A DNA stretch of 64,000 nucleotides. Origin: Morinoia aosen (taxonomy: Eukaryota > Arthropoda > Malacostraca > Amphipoda > Talitridae). How positions within the stretch are numbered: the stretch's first letter is position 1; each line of letters starts with the position of its first letter. A program made the translations under genes and the position numbers. The notes under the pieces are model-generated. The model searched no databases, was not told the DNA's origin, and was given only the letters and a program-made list of their open reading frames with translations. Below, piece by piece: positions 23,971-35,237 of the stretch. The stretch lies in contig CM059562.1 in assembly GCA_030386875.1 (NCBI GenBank), forward strand, positions 77,744,095 through 77,808,094, in the 5' to 3' direction.

Positions 23971-24985
23971 TGCTATTCATCAGCTCCTGTTTTGATGATT
24001 CAATCATGCCTTGAGTCAATAGTTGTGATCTTAGCTACAAGTCTATCAGGTTTTTCGAATAGCCTGACTTTTTTATGTACGGTCCATGGTAAAGTGCAGT
24101 TTATGGTCGTCTTTAGTAACTTTTAGTCATTTTAAGCTTTTTTTTCCATGTTAAAGATTCAAACGTTGATTTTATGAATTTTCCCCATGCCTAGCCTCTC
24201 CCTGATTATACACTTTGGCGCGACATAGTTTCTCATTTCCTACAAGTAATGAGTTCTTTAAAAGTACTGTTCGTGTCCTACAGTTAGCGTCAAATGTCTT
24301 GAATTTCTATCCTACATGAGGTTATCAAAGCAATATTTCTTGCATTCCCTTCATACAAGACTCGCAGGTGAGCTTATATCGTTTGTCTGATAGCAGATAA
24401 AAACAGAACAGTTACATAAGCAAAGGAGTGATTATAAAAAGAAAAAGATAGCTACGATACAATTACAAAAACGTCACACCAAAAATGACAACGGGATGGT
24501 AACAAATAACAAAGGAACAGTTGCAAAATTAATACAGTTAAAAATAACAACGTAAAAGGAACAAATAACGACGAATCCATAAGAAAAAGACAGGTCGATA
24601 AACAACAGTGGTACAGTAACGAATAACTACTAAATCTAACGTGTTCTCCACCACGCAAGTTTCGAGGAAGTAAATTATGAGTAACACTGAACATCACACT
24701 AATAAGAAAAAATGTCTGATGAAGACCAAAGTTATACATATTACTCAAAATTCTCCTTTTTCAACAGTTGCTTCAGCGAGAACCTTTGGTAGAGCTCTCC
24801 TTAATTTTTAAATAGTTAATTGGAATAAAAAATATGAGCTCAACACATTCTTGTATGGCATTACTCGCATTGAACAATTTTATCACATACTGTATACTAA
24901 ATGTTAGGAATCTAACTCAACCACATTAGGTGGATGATGCTAACTATGTGTTTTTGATTTCTTCGTTATGGTTACCGTGAGCAGA
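23971..24985. other. AT-rich stretch with an A/C-rich simple patch
   Basis: Between about 24,440 and 24,670 the plus strand is A- and C-rich with loosely recurring AACAAATAAC and similar words. The minus frame there (24,452-24,748) is a by-product. No gene seen. Confidence 0.5.
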
Positions 24986-24987
24986 AG

Positions 24988-26378
24988 GCGTCTTACAGCT
25001 TGTAAACTTTTGATATCCAGCCTCCAAACATTCGATGCTTCACAACCTTCGAAAAGGCGGTGCCTTACAACCTTGAAACAGTTTATGTCTTACAGCCTTC
25101 AAACAGTTCATGCCTTACAGCCTTCAAGCAGTTCATGCCTTACAGCCTTCAAACAGTTCATGCCTTACAGCCTTCAAACAGTTCATGCCTTACAGCCTTC
25201 AAACAGTTCATGCCTTACAGCCTTCAAACAGTTCGTGTCTTACAGCCTTCAAACAGTTCGTGTCTTACAGCCTTAAAACAGTTCGTGTCTTACAGCCTTC
25301 AAACAGTTCATGCCTTACAGCCTTCAAACAGTTCATGCCTTACAGCCTTCAAACAGTTCATGCCTTACAGCCTTCAAACAGTTCGTGTCTTACAGCCTTC
25401 AAACAGTTCGTGTCTTACAGCCTTCAAACAGTTCGTGTCTTACAGCCTTCAAACAGTTCGTGTCTTACAGCCTTCAAACAGTTCATGCCTTACAGCCTTC
25501 AAACAGTTCGTGTCTTACAGCCTTCAAACAGTTCGTGTCTTACAGCCTTCAAACAGTTCATGCCTTACAGCCTTCAAACAGTTCATGCCTTACAGCCTTC
25601 AAACAGTTCGTGTCTTACAGCCTTCAAACAGTTCGTGTCTTACAGCCTTCAAACAGATGATGTCTTACAGCCTTGAAACAGTTCATGTCTTACAGCCTTG
25701 AAACAGTTCATGTCTTGCAGCCTTCAAACAGTTCGTGTCTTACAGCCTTCAAACAGTTCATGTCTTACAGCCTTGAAACAGTTCATGTCTTACAGCCTTG
25801 AAACAGTTCATGTCTTACAGCCTTGAAACAGTTCATGTCTTGGAGCCTTCAAACAGTTCATGCCTTACAGCCTTCAAACAGTTCATGCCTTACAGCCTTC
25901 AAACAGTTCATGTCTTACAGCCTTGAAACAGTTCATGCCTTACAGCCTTCAAACAGTTCATGCCTTACAGCCTTCAAACAGTTCATGCCTTACAACCTTC
26001 AAACAGTTCATGTCTTACAGCCTTGAAACAGTTCATGTCTTACAGCCCTCAAACAGTTCCTGTCTTGCAGCCTTCAAACAGTTCCTGTCTTGCAGCCTTC
26101 AAACAGTTCATGCCTTACAGCCTTGAAACAGTTCATGTCTTACAGCCTTCAAACAGTTCCTGTCTTGCAGCCTTCAAACAGTTCATGCCTTACAGCCTTG
26201 AAACAGTTCATGTCTTACAGCCTTCAAACAGTTCCTGTCTTGCAGCCTTCAAACAGTTCATGTCTTATAGCCTTCAAACAGTTCCTGTCTTGCAGCCTTC
26301 AAACAGTTCATGCCTTACTGCCTTCAAACAATTGCTGTTTCACAGCTTTCAAGCAGTCGATGTCTTACAGCTCGTATA
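24988..26378 (+). repeat. 25-bp minisatellite, about 55 units
   Basis: Units combine TTACAGCCTTCAAACAGTTC with (A/G/C)TG(C/T)C. Both edges decay gradually. Subtypes occur in patches: ATGCC and GTGTC forms mix in the first half, CCTTGAAACAG forms cluster from about 25,670, and CTGTCTTGCAG forms cluster from about 26,056. Because 25 is not a multiple of three, each frame reads a 25-residue peptide cycle and all three plus frames open in long overlapping stretches (for example 25,060-25,701). These are by-products. Confidence 0.95.
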
Positions 26379-27160
26379 CTGAAAACGATAACGGAGACGC
26401 TCCCTCACAATTTTACAGCACAAATTTTGAAGAAACTTGTCGATGACAATCACAATTACCGTGAGAACGAGACAACACATGATGAGTTCCGCGCGCTGGC
26501 TTACCTTTGAATGATTGTGTTTCCTCTCGCAACACACCGTGCCGATGTTGTGCAGCAGCGTACTGCGTTTGATCGGATTAAGGGAGAGACGCTTTGTCTC
26601 TTCTCTTGTGAACGCAAAGCCTACACTAGCTCTCCTTCGTGTGTGCTATTGACATTCTTTTGCCAGCTGCAAGCGATCTTGGCTTAGCAGCTGTATCCCA
26701 TTCGAGATTTCAATTTCAAAGGAAAAATACTTTTAAAAATGAAGAAACGATGACCATTTAAATTTTACTGAGAAATCCTTGAATTTTGTGCCTTCATTGT
26801 CAAACTGGGGTATGAACTATCGAATTGTTTTTCAGCGCTTTCCGGAATGAATTATCGTTATGTGATTCCTCAGTTTTACCGAATTTCTTAGCAATGCTAT
26901 GGTTCTAAAATAAGTAAAGGGATAATTTTGATTAAAAACGAAGCTAAAATTCTAGAAAATATTCCATCTCAAGTATGTATTTGACGTTCACCCGTTTGCA
27001 AAACATATTTTTTGCGCTGCAATCGCCTAACTTGTCATCACCAGCTTCATTTTTTGCACTATGCTTCATTCAACAAGAAAAAGTATCACGGACATTTTTC
27101 CCTATTCAGGTGTCAGCAGCTTAAACTTTGATCATAACTCATGAGTTATAAAATATTTCT
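26379..27160. other. Unique stretch, no gene recognised
   Basis: A modestly GC-richer start (about 26,450-26,700) then AT-rich sequence. No recognisable frame or repeat. Confidence 0.55.
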
Positions 27161-27164
27161 GAGA

Positions 27165-27572
27165 CCTTATGTGACCTTTACCTTTGAAGAAGCAAACGCA
27201 ATCGCTTTCACCTGCCCTTTGATAGATATGGGGCATATAATTGTGACTGCATCGAGCACAGTGTATTCTAAAGCTTTTCATCTACTATATTACTAACATC
27301 GGGTGTGTAATTATGACTGCATCAGTTACAGTGTATCCCTAAAGCCATTCACCTACCATATGATTAACATCGCGTTTTTAATTAGGACTGCCTTCGGCAC
27401 AGTATATCCCAAAAGACTTTTATCTACCATCCCTAATGTAGGGCATATAATAGTGACCGCCTCGAGCACAGTGCATCGCTAAAGCCATTCACCTACCCTA
27501 TGATTCGAATCGTATATATAATTGTGACTGCATCGGGCGCAGTGTATTTCTAAGGCCCGTCCATGACCATGC
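27165..27572 (+). repeat. 70-bp tandem repeat, about 5 diverged units
   Basis: Units start at 27,231, 27,301, 27,372, 27,441 and 27,511 (69-71 bp each), with a partial unit before the first. Shared words are ATAATTGTGACTGCATC, GCACAGTGTAT and CATTCACCTACC. Strong divergence between units marks it as old. Confidence 0.88.
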
Positions 27573-27579
27573 TTTATTT

Positions 27580-28030
27580 CAATCAGCAGGACACACAGTA
27601 AGTGCTACGCCAGTTGACATTAACAACCTGCAGCCACCAGCAGCTGGACGTCAACAGGAGCAGATCATTAAGGCACGTAACGCATTCAGTGCTCCGTTGT
27701 CTCCACCACGAGGATATTCTGCATAACGCTCATTAGGCCCGGCCAGCAGAAGAGGCCTTTCGAGAAACCAACCCTGGGCCATTAATTGGCCCAACGCTGG
27801 GCCCAATTGGGCCAAACCTGGACCAATCATTGGGCGAACGCTGGGGCCTTTGCGTCGAGTGACTGGGACTTAGAAAGCTGCGGCGTGAGCCCCTCTGGTC
27901 CCCTGATGAACTTAATAAGGGGAATATTTTACAAGCAATTTATTAGGCTTAGGTGCGATGGAACTGAAATGAGTGCAAAGGGGGAGTGACAAACGCACAA
28001 TGCTGATAAATGGAACCATAAATTAAAGCA
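27580..28030. promoter_or_regulatory. GC-richer island with GGGCC/TTGGCCC words (speculative)
   Basis: Between about 27,740 and 27,850 the self-complementary words GGCCATTAATTGGCC and GGGCCCAATTGGGCC lie close together. Downstream unique sequence includes CTTAATAAGG and CATAAATTAAAGC. The dense palindromes could be an old short repeat or a cluster of binding sites. Regulatory function is inference. Confidence 0.22.
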
Positions 28031-29180
28031 AATCCTGCCACGAAAGCTGCGAATACCCTAATGGAAAATGGCTGTTTGACTTCACACGTAATGGCTTCAT
28101 AGGTAAAGGGTCTGTTCTATGGTGACGCAAAAATGGTGATGTTTTCTTTACAGGAGCCGCTAGATCTTCAGTGGAACCTGGGATTAGTATTTCAAGCAAG
28201 CGATTCGTATTCGTTATGACAGTGATATTTCTCGAATAGTTTATATATAAGTGATCACAATTCCACATTCATTCTTGGCCGTTTCTTGCAAAAAAATATT
28301 ACATTTTATCTTAAAAAGTAGGGGAAAGCTTAGAAACAAATAACTTATTCCTACTTTCTACAGCACAACGGAACCAAGAGAGCATTTCTAAGTAAAAGCA
28401 TCTCAGCGAGATGGTGGCCAAATGTAGATGAGTTAAGTTGGAACACTTTATTGATGGTCTCTTTTTAAAATCGCGTTTAAACCACATCGAACTCTCAACT
28501 CCTAACAAAAGGGGAATGAAAGGAGAAGCACACTGAGCTTAACGGTTTCCTCTTATGCGTCTTTTGTGCGTTCCTACAATCACCAGAAAAGCTGGACGCT
28601 TCAATAAACTTTCGCGCCATCATAAGGTATTGAACCAAGATCCTTTTTTACAAGAGAAATATGTTTTACAGATGATACTTCGACCACGGCAGATTTTTCA
28701 TTGTGAGCACGGCTCTTCCTGGTTTATCCGTGCCTCCATATAGTAGTCATTTCTTTGTAGCGTTCAAAAACTTATCTCCCACAACTGTTACCGAGGCTTT
28801 ACGTCACAACTCTGAATTATTCTCGTAAATCCAGACTTTTTCTGATGAATTAAGTTACTAAACATTCCAATTGTATTTCTGTACACAGATTTTTTCCCAA
28901 GTACTACTGACTCAATGGCCAGAAATATACTAAATGCACGCAAAATCTCTCCGGACATTTATATTTAAATAGTTTAAAGAATATTTTTACAGTTTTCATC
29001 CGACGATTTGGTTGGAGACAAGCCCGATAACGACGGAGTCGCCATTTGACTCCCGGGAAATTGTGTCCCCGATATTAAATTCCTGAGTGGTCAATAAGAT
29101 CCTTAGCGGAAGACTGGGATCGAATGAAAAAACTCGTGACGAGACCCGTTAGAGACAGCAGTCGGAATCATTGCAAACAC
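28031..29180. other. AT-rich stretch, no gene recognised
   Basis: Short frames only, no repeats. A GC-richer patch of unknown nature sits at about 29,010-29,180. Confidence 0.55.
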
Positions 29181-29187
29181 GCCCGGC

Positions 29188-29320
29188 GCGATTAGTAATC
29201 CGAGTTTGCTAATACGAAAAAAGCTCATAATATTAAAATGGAGTGAATAATAAATTACTAGTAATCCGAGTTACCCATTATGAAAAAAAGCTCATAATAT
29301 TAACATTGGGTGAAAAGCAA
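29188..29320 (+). repeat. Short tandem duplication, about 72 bp
   Basis: TAGTAATCCGAGTT at about 29,193 recurs at about 29,260. Both copies are followed by a GAAAAAAGCTCATAATATTAA-type segment (with one extra A in the second copy) and a similar GTGAA tail. Confidence 0.78.
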
Positions 29321-29339
29321 ATCACGCGATTCTCTTGTG

Positions 29340-30110
29340 AATACGGTTCTAAATCATCGTCATTTTAAAGTTGTACGTTAAGTTCACGCTACGGCTCAGT
29401 GCATCACTTTCCATCAGGAAAATCACTAGGCGAATCCCAGCTTCTGCCTCAGCTGCGTTGGCAGATGAGATCAAAAAGGTTCGGCAATCGAAGGGATTAG
29501 AAGCAAGGAGAACCTGATCCCACTCGAGCCCGCAAGTTCCCGCAAAACTTCATCCCTGACTCGTTCGTGCTCACGAAAACTCGTTTCTTACTTGTCCGTG
29601 TTCACCAGCTCATTAAGTTTGACCATTCTGTGCTCATATTTTCGTTTCGTCGTTCCACATGTTTGTTGCCATGATGACGTTGTAATTAACTAAATGAACA
29701 TGCATGCCAATAAAGGTGGTGTTGATTGTCACTTTCCTAAGGTAAAATATGAAGAAAACAGTGGTAGCATAAGGACTCACACAAGCATTTTACGACATTC
29801 TCGGACCTAGACTAAATGAATAAAGATTCCATCTTTCTCTAACGAATAAGTTCGCCAAAAACAGAATTTATTGTTATTCATGGAGATCGAATACAAAATA
29901 TCGACAGCAGCAAAAAAAAACTGAGAAATTCGCTCTCTGAAACATCGCACCTCGCCTCGGGATAGTGTGTATGCATGTTACTTTCAAGTCAGTTATTACA
30001 ACCTTTGAAAATGTAAGAAATCATGAAACTAGAGATGCAAACCACTCTTAATATTTTATTTTAATTAAACCAACACTTTCTGTTCCATGTGATCTTAAAG
30101 CTTACTCTTT
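29340..30110. other. Unique AT-rich stretch, no gene recognised
   Basis: GC-richer at about 29,380-29,600, AT-rich after that. No recognised frame or repeat. Confidence 0.55.
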
Positions 30111-30111
30111 C

Positions 30112-30311
30112 TACAGTATGTCCCACAAAAACCCCAACCGAGTATTTATTTGTTGGTAACAGTAATACCATCATAATTAGTAATACCTTTACTATAGGTA
30201 AATTTTGAAGGATATTTTTGCTAGAAATTAAATGCTTATGGTATTCTTATGATGGTATTACTGATACGGGAAAATAAGTACTCGGTTCGGGTTTTTGTGG
30301 GACATACTGTA
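30112..30311. mobile_element. Tc1/mariner-type MITE, 196 bp, TA-flanked
   Basis: Inverted termini begin CAGTATGTCCCACAAAAA at 30,114 on the left and, read on the opposite strand, from 30,309 on the right. The similarity runs roughly 60 bp inward with a few mismatches and one weak patch. TA dinucleotides at 30,112-30,113 and 30,310-30,311 are the expected target duplication. There is no transposase frame, so this is a non-autonomous element that needed a Tc1/mariner transposase from elsewhere. The TA flanks and inverted termini are seen directly; the superfamily is inferred from them. Confidence 0.88.
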
Positions 30312-30346
30312 TAGTTACGAAACCTGTTTTCTCAGCCTAACCTTTC

Positions 30347-31146
30347 TTAAGGACAGCGTCCCCCATAGGATTCCAGGATCTTGAGATCATGGGTAAAATT
30401 GGGATTATTGCTGCAATAGGAAATGTAAGAGGTCAGGCACATCCTGTAAAAAATGAGACTCGTACGTTCAAAGAAGGCAAAATAGGTAAACATAAACAAT
30501 CTCAATTTTTCTTCGTTCTTATTTATGGGGTCAGCTAGGACCCTTGAAATCATTATACAGTAATAAATAGACATAGAAGATGAAATAGCAACGTCAAGCC
30601 GTGAAGAAAGTGCAATGGGGGAGGTGTAGCATGAGAAAATATCACTTCCCCCTCCCTCCCCCATTCTTCAAACCCCCGTAGCGGGCAAAATACTGCTTCT
30701 CCTACAGTTTTTGAGCTACAGTAATGATTTTAGTATCATTGAATGCGGAAAAACAAGAAGTTTTCACAAATATGAAATTTTTTGCCAAGTTAATGGTTCT
30801 TTAAAAGTTATGACGTCATAAGTCCGCATATTTTCGAAAAAAAATTGCGTTAATTTTTTTTATTTAAAACAGGAAATTTTGGAAAAAGTTTTCAAGTCTT
30901 TGGAATTGCCACGTGTTTCCGCATCCAATGATACCAAAATCATCACTGTAGCTTAAAAACTATCGGAGAAGAAGCATTTTGAAAAAAAATCTCGTTTTCT
31001 ATGAATATCTCGTTTTCTATGGGGTTAATCGCATTTTTTTATGAATGACAAATGCTTACCAATTGCATTTCCTATCAGTATACCAAATTTCATTGCTCTA
31101 GGTTCAGTAATAAAAAAAAGTTCCGGAAGGGGGACGCTGTCCTTAA
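30347..31146. mobile_element. Non-autonomous foldback element, TTAA-flanked, 792 bp
   Basis: TTAA at 30,347-30,350 and 31,143-31,146 bracket perfect 14-bp inverted termini, GGACAGCGTCCCCC. An internal pair of arms, about 30,691-30,760 against 30,910-30,985, is inverted and strongly similar, so the element can fold into a long hairpin. Weaker similarity also links the outer arms (ATAGGAAATG near 30,416 and its inverse near 31,068). The minus frame of 105 codons at 30,347-30,664 has no transposase motif. TTAA flanks fit a piggyBac-type target; a TA target with one extra A at each terminus (Tc1/mariner) is the alternative. Confidence 0.8.
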
Positions 31147-31590
31147 CATAATCAGTTTTGCTTAACGCATTCAACCCTAAGCTAACACGTCCTTTTTTCT
31201 TCTATCATAATCTTACCTACCTAAATGTAACAAAGCCTATTCTAATTTATGCAAACCTATTCTAGGCTAACCTACACACCACAAGTTGCTTGCTATACGA
31301 CCTATCGATGGGTCGTTTAAAAATTTTTAGCTATCTTTTAAAATTAATGGTATTTTATTTACCCAATTAGTGTTTGGTATTCATAAAATTACTAACCACT
31401 TTAGATTTTAAATTTGAGTTTAATATTGAACTTCAGTTAAACATATGGCGGTCAACGTGTTAAAACGGAATAATTTCGATGCACTCCCGCAATGAAGTTC
31501 AGAGAGAGCAGAGCATCGGTCAAAGTAAATCTCTTCTACAGCCCAGAGCAGCTCCCTCAGAACTTTCTTCATTTGAAATGTCAGGCTTTG
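31147..31590. other. AT-rich stretch, no gene recognised
   Basis: Contains scattered CCTA/CTAACC words (for example CCTATTCTA twice near 31,228-31,265), not an ordered telomere-type array. No frame recognised. Confidence 0.5.
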
Positions 31591-31596
31591 GTCAGT

Positions 31597-32092
31597 CATG
31601 CAGCCAGCACAGTGGGCTGACATCGATTTCTGGTCCAGTGATGCAGCCAGCACAGTGGGCTGACATCGATTTCTGGTCCAGTCATGCAGCCAGCACTGTG
31701 AGCTGACATCGATTTCTGGTCCAGTGATGCAGCCAGCACTATGAGCTGACAACGATTTCTGGTCGTCATGCAGCCAGCACTGTGAGCTGACATCGATTTC
31801 TGGTCCAGTCATGCAGCCAGCACTGTGAGCTGACATCGATTTCTGCTTCAGTCATGCAGCCAGCACAGTGGGCTGACATCGATTTCTGGTCCAGTCATGC
31901 AGCCAGCACTGTGAGCTGACAACGATTTCTGGTCGTCATGCAGCCAGCACTGTGAGCTGACATCAATTTCTGGTCCAGTCATGCAGCCAGTACTGTGAGC
32001 TGACATCGATTTCTGGTCGTCATGCAGCCAGCACTGTGAGCTGACATCGATTTCTGGTCGTCATGCAGCCAGCATCGTGGGCTGACGTCAAT
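31597..32092 (+). repeat. 43/41-bp minisatellite, 12 units
   Basis: Unit starts are 31,597, 31,640, 31,683, 31,726, 31,767, 31,810, 31,853, 31,896, 31,937, 31,980, 32,021 and 32,062. Unit lengths are therefore 43 or 41 bp, the short form having lost CA in GGTCCAGTC. Core words are CATGCAGCCAGCACTGTGAG and CTGACATCGATTTCTGGTC. The minus-strand frames across it (31,420-31,836; 31,596-31,793) are by-products. Confidence 0.93.
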
Positions 32093-32099
32093 TTTCCGT

Positions 32100-34050
32100 C
32101 TCGTGAAGTTGACGTCGTCAATTTCTGACGATAAATTAATAATCTTACCTACGGAAGAGAGAGAACAAACAATTACTGAACAAAATTTTTAGCGTGGAAA
32201 TAAGTTTTCTTTAATTTTAGTAGCACGTACGGTGAGAGCCTCGAAGACAAGTGTTAATAAATCATCTGTATGTTAGAAATACGAGCTCAATTTCCTAGAG
32301 GGGTGAGGCGTCTCTATTTTGCACGCTAATTGCTAGTGGGCAACAAGAAATGAGTTCACTCACAAGACGTAGAATCTCAATTACATTCGTCCATACTTGA
32401 CAGTAAACAAGGGGCACAGCTAAAGGAAAAACACACTTTAAAACTTTCATGTGAATTCCTTTCGCTCTTTCGAGAAACTGAAAACGATCGGAGTGGTCGA
32501 GTGTTCTTGTTTTTGTTTATTGTTATTTCTTAATTGAAAATGTGATCAACCTAAGCGAATTTTCCAGTACTCTCATATTTATATTTTACTCTATTGTTCA
32601 TACACTGAGACTAAAAAGCACACTGACATTTAAAAAACGCTCATTTGAACCAATATGAGTTAAGAACTAAACACAGAACTGTACTCATGGGCGTATGTTT
32701 TTCATCTGTCATAAAAATGGAGTTCATTTCAATTGACGTCGAGTGGCTCACTGGAACCAGTTTATTCTCTATTTCCAGCTCTGCAAACAAATAAACTAAC
32801 AGTTGGAGAAATCTCGTCGAGGGTCGAGTTCCGGACCCGGGATCCATCCATGTCCAAAAGATGCCATGTTTGGTCTGCGCGTAAATCGGAGCACGCGTCC
32901 CTCGAGCGGACGAATCGATTGTGCCGACTTGGGAGCCGGTCGTTAGCATCGAGGGCCCTCAGACAGATCACACGTTTGCTTTTTGTGTAAAACTGGGGAC
33001 AGCTTTACGAGCTGCCCTGCGAAAGGAGGGTTATTGAACGAATGCTGTTCTTCTTCTGTTCATTCGCTCAAAGATACAGAATTCCTTACACGTGCAGTCA
33101 TGGGTCAGTTCAAGAAGTGTCTGAAACTTTGAAGCAATTTCGTCAATATTCAAACTCGTAGCTGTTGTAGTTTGCCTCAAGCGATGCAAATGTTTAATTC
33201 AGATCACCGCAGAAATTTGTGCATAAATTTAAAACTTGGAGCCATTTATCATCAGTCCGAATTTCTACCAGTTACGCAGCTGAATGAATTCTACACGGCT
33301 TATTTCAATCAAACGTATGAATTTAAAGAATATGAAATAAATTCCTTCAATTTGGGCATCCTAAAGAAGTTCACTTTTGTACACTTTCTATCTACACTTT
33401 CATCTTGAGCTTTCTATCACGGTTTTCAACAAAACATCGAGAGCGACAAAAAGCTGTTCACTTATACAGTGCCTGACGATTCTCAATGGAAAATATTTCC
33501 GTCATTAGGGCGCTAGCGTACGTTTGTTCACGTATTCATCGGGAGCAAGTCAGACCAACTTTCTCACATCCATTACAACTTCACGCTCAAGAAAACCGTC
33601 AATAAATTCAACCTCGACCTCATTTCTCAAGGTTTTATTCGAGTCGCAAGAATTACTGCGCTTCAGCTTTGGATCAATTTAGACTGTTGTTTTCTAAAGA
33701 AACACCCATTACAGTTATCAAAAACCTGAGGCCGATTTGGGAAGTTTGCGAGTGCTGAATCCCGCTTTGAAAATGTGGCTTTGCACCTGTGTGTGTTGCT
33801 GTGGCGCGAATCCTGCAATGCATTTGGAATTTTCTTGATGATTCCCATTTCAAAAGTTCTCATACATTGAAATAAACTTCCACAAAAGCTTTCAGTGTTT
33901 TCCATCTTCAAAGTTGGCGAAAAACAAAGTAAAACACTGCATGAATTTTCTGGAGAAATTCAGGTTACTTTGATATTAAAATTTTTAAGAGAGCGGACAG
34001 ATGGTTAGCCACATGCAGCGTCATTACAGGCAGTCAAGATACAAAGATAT
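32100..34050. other. Unique stretch, no gene recognised
   Basis: Mostly AT-rich. A CpG-rich patch at about 32,815-32,990 has both strands open (minus 32,641-32,949 and 32,762-32,971; plus 32,733-32,990), without a recognised domain. No repeat or RNA gene recognised. Confidence 0.5.
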
Positions 34051-34059
34051 CGCCCTCAT

Positions 34060-34935
34060 ACCTCATCAAGACACCTCAAAACACCCCCCATCAAAATACC
34101 TTATCAAATTCCTCACGATACCTCATCAAGATACCCCATCAAAATGCCCCATCAGGTTACCCGATCAAGATACACTATCAAGATACCTCATCAAGATATT
34201 CCATCAACATACCTCATCAAGATACCCCATCAAGATACATCATCAAGTTACCCCATCAAGAGACCCCATCAAGATACCTCATTAAGGTACCCCATCAAGA
34301 TATCCCTTCAAAATACCCCATCAAGATACCCCATCAAGACCCCCATCAAGAGATCTCCTTTAAGACTCTCTTATCAACACATCCCATCAACGTAACTCAT
34401 CAACACACCATTCTATGACACTTCATGCACATCTCTATCAAGATGCTTCTATTATAACACCTCCATCAACACATACCATCAACACATTTCATCAAGACAC
34501 CTCATCAAGACGGCTAAAGAAAAATCCATCAACACACGCATTAAAAAACCTCCAAGAACATATCTCATCAAGTCACTCCTTTAAAACATCCCTATCAACA
34601 CCTTCCCATCGTAATACTTTCATCAAGACACCCTCATCAAGATGGCCCTTCATAACACCCACTCGATACACCCCTAACAGCACCTAATCATCGAGACACT
34701 CCAATTAAAATTTAAAAGACCCATCAAAGCACTTCTATCAAGACCTCCATTAATATACCCCCGTCATGACGCCTCCATCAAGACGCCTCTATCAAATCAC
34801 TCCGTAGTCGATGTGCTTGGACTTTCTTGTTTTTTGCCTATAGATATCCAATCAAAACAGTTCCATCAAGACAGCCCATCGATACACCCAGTCAAGACAG
34901 CCCCATCAACACACCACATCAACACAGTAGGGCCA
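34060..34935 (+). repeat. Degenerate short-unit array (CCATCAAGATAC type)
   Basis: CATCAAGA or CATCAACA words recur about every 11-13 bases across nearly 900 bp. Order is best at about 34,120-34,350 and decays to both sides. Plus frames across it (34,001-34,285; 34,144-34,395; 34,415-34,687) are by-products of A- and C-rich sequence. Confidence 0.85.
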
Positions 34936-34964
34936 CTGCAAGCCCAGATGGCACGCTGCATTCA

Positions 34965-35237
34965 GGGCGAGGGAAGGCCCGGCGAGGGAAGGCCCAATTA
35001 GGGAGGGCCGGCGAGGGAAGGCCTGGCAAGAGAAGGCCCGGCGAGGGAAGGTCCGGTGAGGGAAATCCTGGTGAGGGAAGTCCTGGCGAGTGAAGGCCTG
35101 GTGAGGAAGGGCCCGGCGAGGGAAAGCCCGGCGAGGGAAGGCCCATTCAAGGAAGACCCGGCGAGGGACCGCCCGGCGAGGAAAGGCCCAGCATGGGAAG
35201 GCCCAGCAAGGGAAGGCCCAGCAAAGGAAGGCCGAGG
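34965..35237 (+). repeat. GC-rich 15-bp minisatellite, about 18 units
   Basis: Unit GGCCCGGCGAGGGAA, with variants (CCTGGCGAG, CCAGCAAGG, CCGGTGAGG). It begins about 30 bp after the AT-rich CATCAAGA array ends. Fifteen is a multiple of three, so frames stay open on both strands (for example minus 34,998-35,285 and plus 35,056-35,322). These are by-products. Confidence 0.93.

Noticed and set aside
25060..26446. Overlapping repeat proteins in all plus frames
   Set aside because: A 25-bp unit cycles through all frames; the peptides are by-products.
31147..31320. Telomere-type CCTAA array
   Set aside because: CTAACC and CCTA words are scattered, not tandem.
32815..32990. tRNA-derived SINE box (CCCGGGATCC)
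   Set aside because: No A-box at the right spacing, no tail and no second copy in the window.
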